From Cliona cf. orientalis (lineage: Eukaryota > Porifera > Demospongiae > Clionaida > Clionaidae): DNA of 64,000 nt. The first letter of the stretch is position 1; each line of letters begins with the position of its first letter. The stretch is taken from assembly GCA_963930775.1 (NCBI GenBank), contig OZ005706.1, forward strand, positions 7,494,428 through 7,558,427. The letters are read 5' to 3'. Below are positions 62,655-64,000 of this stretch, in pieces. The position numbers and the translations under genes are program-made. A model generated the notes under the pieces. The model did not search any database. It had not been told where the DNA came from and worked only from the letters and a program-made list of their open reading frames with translations.

Positions 62655-63396
62655 CCATCTATTGTGAAGCTAAGTGAGATCACTGTATTCTCTCTTGATG
62701 ATCAAATTATGATTTGGTCACAAATCATGTGTGCACTTAATAATAATATTATATCAAAAGTTGACAATGTATTTGTATATTATATTTCAGTTCTAGCGAC
62801 CCAGTTCAACTGTGCTCAGCAAGCTCCGGATGTGATCCAGGACACGTACAGTGGATCAACCTCTCCTACCAACTCTGTCACTGCAGTGGGATTCAGGTCA
62901 GTTCAGCTTGCAGGGAAAATAATTAGAGTGATCACTATGGCCTATAATATTATGCCATGTGGCTAAAATAGTATTAGATTTCATGGAGTATATATAGCTT
63001 TTTAGCATGTTTGTTCGGAGAGAGTACCGTGTTTATGCTAATAGAATGCAAGCTAAAAAAGTTGCGATTTTCTGGTAAAGGTCGTCACACTCTATATTAA
63101 GATGTATTATGAGGAGTTCTAGAATATGAATTTTCTTGCGCTAATTAGATATTGCATTCTATTTGCATAAGCACAGTATTGATGGAAATTGCTTGAGCGG
63201 TGATTCAGTAGTTGCACCATGGCTGTGGATGTTCGTATGGTAAAGGTCGTCAACCTTACCTGCATTATGTTATAGGGATGGTGAGGATATGGACGAGCTT
63301 CTAGAGAGGCAGGCAGACATGATCCGCTACCTTCAGCAGCACAACGCCAACCTAGGCAGAAGGATACTAGAGCTGCAATCACAAGCCTTGGAGTGA
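58338..63396 (+). CDS. TMEM192: TMEM192, lysosomal/late-endosomal four-pass membrane protein
   Basis: Six exons join in frame: 58338-58628, 60614-60760, 61897-62084, 62330-62586, 62791-62896, 63276-63396, giving 369 residues. Four hydrophobic segments are visible: VEVILLIIYAGSLIGLTI, MVAYFCMIHVLVWAIVGIL, PFFFVSLINAVILLFVSLLYIF and FLYIIVGLELILTLPCLIYYI. The C-terminal block GFRDGEDMDELLERQADMIRYLQQHNANLGRRILEL aligns with the vertebrate TMEM192 C-terminus, a coiled segment following GFR. The N-terminal region is about 90 residues longer than in mammals and rich in Ser/Arg/Asp; the start could be the later MANKGENGEPP methionine. An acidic DDNDSDDNSVSD stretch and SPLI resemble lysosomal sorting contexts. 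Introns carry CT microsatellites and a MITE; intron 1 is about 2 kb. Confidence 0.88.
58951..58977. repeat. (AC)n microsatellite in TMEM192 intron 1
   Basis: About 13 AC dinucleotides. The rest of the intron up to 60490 shows no supported feature. Confidence 0.9.
60501..60612. repeat. CT-rich microsatellite before TMEM192 exon 2
   Basis: Compound (CT)n, TTTC and CCCT tract extending to the splice acceptor at 60613. Confidence 0.9.
60812..61029. mobile_element. MITE in TMEM192 intron 2
   Basis: Inverted ends: ATACCGTATG...TATAGCCGGAAAATTTGG on the left and AATATTTCCGGCTATACGGTAT on the right. The interior repeats GCCAAATTT-type motifs on both strands and has no coding capacity. Confidence 0.7.
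61826..61895. repeat. CT microsatellite before TMEM192 exon 3
   Basis: (CT)n with a C run, ending at the TTTTCAG acceptor (61896). Confidence 0.85.
62592..62653. repeat. GA microsatellite after TMEM192 exon 4
   Basis: (GAGA)n tract beginning just after the GTGAGT donor of exon 4. Confidence 0.85.
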
Positions 63397-64000
63397 GGGA
63401 GGAGGAGAGACCACGCCTACCAACCACGCCCCCTGTCTCTCTCAAATAATATCTTCATATCTTCCTCTGTCTACACAAGTAACGTATCATCCACGCAATG
63501 TTTCTCTTATTCTATTGTGAACATAGCCATGTTTTGTAAAATTTGTATTCTTCACTACTGTACATTATTATACATGCACGTCGTATGTCGTTATAGTAAC
63601 TGTTATAATAATTATTATTGTATGCAAGTTTAATACAGTTAAAGAACTTCACTGCCTTTGAGGCAGAAAATTTAATTTATAACAACCTAGAGAGCATTGT
63701 AATCATCTTAAGTATTGTTTCTGCTGTTCTTTGTTATTGATAATAATGTTATAATATTATTCCAACAATTTTTACAGCACGAGAGTGGGGGGTAGAATTG
63801 GAAGCAAGGTGCTGCTTCGTACATAATATACTTCACCCAACTGATCACACACACAATCAATTTAGTGATTATAATAAAATTAATTTCCAATTCACGTAAC
63901 TGTATACCTATACATAGCTATATAATTCACTAATAATACAATGTCATTGTAATTAAGGTATAATTGTGATAATTATTAAAGGATAGCATGATAAATTGGG

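Noticed and set aside
1-64000. tRNA, rRNA, CRISPR arrays, operons
   Set aside because: No cloverleaf, rRNA core block or regularly spaced direct-repeat array was recognised; the gene structure is eukaryotic with introns.

Overview
The window looks like nuclear DNA from a demosponge, Amphimedon-like. This is inferred from gene content, not from a search. It is AT-rich, has short GT-AG introns, carries animal-type genes (TOM40, UBASH3/STS, TMEM192, an LRRC58-like protein, a Death-NACHT-LRR receptor), and has StopGo/2A-type peptides on innate-immune-like proteins, a feature known from sponges and sea urchins.

Layout. 1-2.5 kb: no gene, two inverted-repeat elements. 2.5-48.1 kb: an array of six minus-strand paralogues (A 2749-8268, B 9831-13960, C 15178-19382, D 20874-25264, E 26792-37870, F 42585-48099). 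Each has a hydrophobic leader ending in a canonical 2A motif (GDVELNPGP), a Death domain, short linker exons, a ~260-residue domain I cannot name, a Ser/Thr-rich exon and a 3' exon of about nine ankyrin repeats. Units A-D are separated by plus-strand copies of the 3' end of a UBASH3 phosphatase gene, so the array grew by duplication of a [UBASH3 tail + paralogue] segment. A, C and D look open; B and E carry frameshifts in the ankyrin exon and F one in its leader. Sequence from the end of the unnamed domain through the ankyrin exon is nearly uniform across the array, while the upstream halves fall into three classes, suggesting gene conversion.

An intron of paralogue E holds a complete-looking 6146-bp DNA transposon (30270-36415) with ~100-bp terminal inverted repeats and 9-bp target duplications. 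It encodes a seven-exon RecQ-like helicase (+) and a six-exon DUF6589-type protein (-), the gene pair I associate with the AcademH lineage. The inverted-repeat elements at 684-1274 and 1480-1812 have similar ends and may be non-autonomous relatives.

38.2-42.0 kb: a decayed TOM40 copy runs directly into a 5'-truncated UBASH3 gene (SH3 end plus phosphatase domain) whose catalytic histidine is arginine. 48.4-50.8 kb: an intact seven-exon TOM40 (333 aa). 51.0-51.4 kb: a mosaic scrap of LRRC58-like and TOM40 last exons. 52.2-55.1 kb: a Death-NACHT-LRR gene broken by one in-frame stop and one frameshift. 55.3-57.5 kb (-): an LRRC58-like leucine-rich-repeat protein ending in a CaaX box. 58.3-63.4 kb (+): TMEM192, six exons. 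Several MITEs and CT/CA microsatellites lie in introns.

Working model (inference): the paralogues encode two products from one mRNA, a short or multi-pass membrane/secretory leader released at the 2A site and a cytosolic Death-ankyrin adaptor. They sit beside an NLR gene and fragments of an immune-type phosphatase, so the locus resembles a fast-evolving innate-immune cluster. No tRNA, rRNA or CRISPR was seen.
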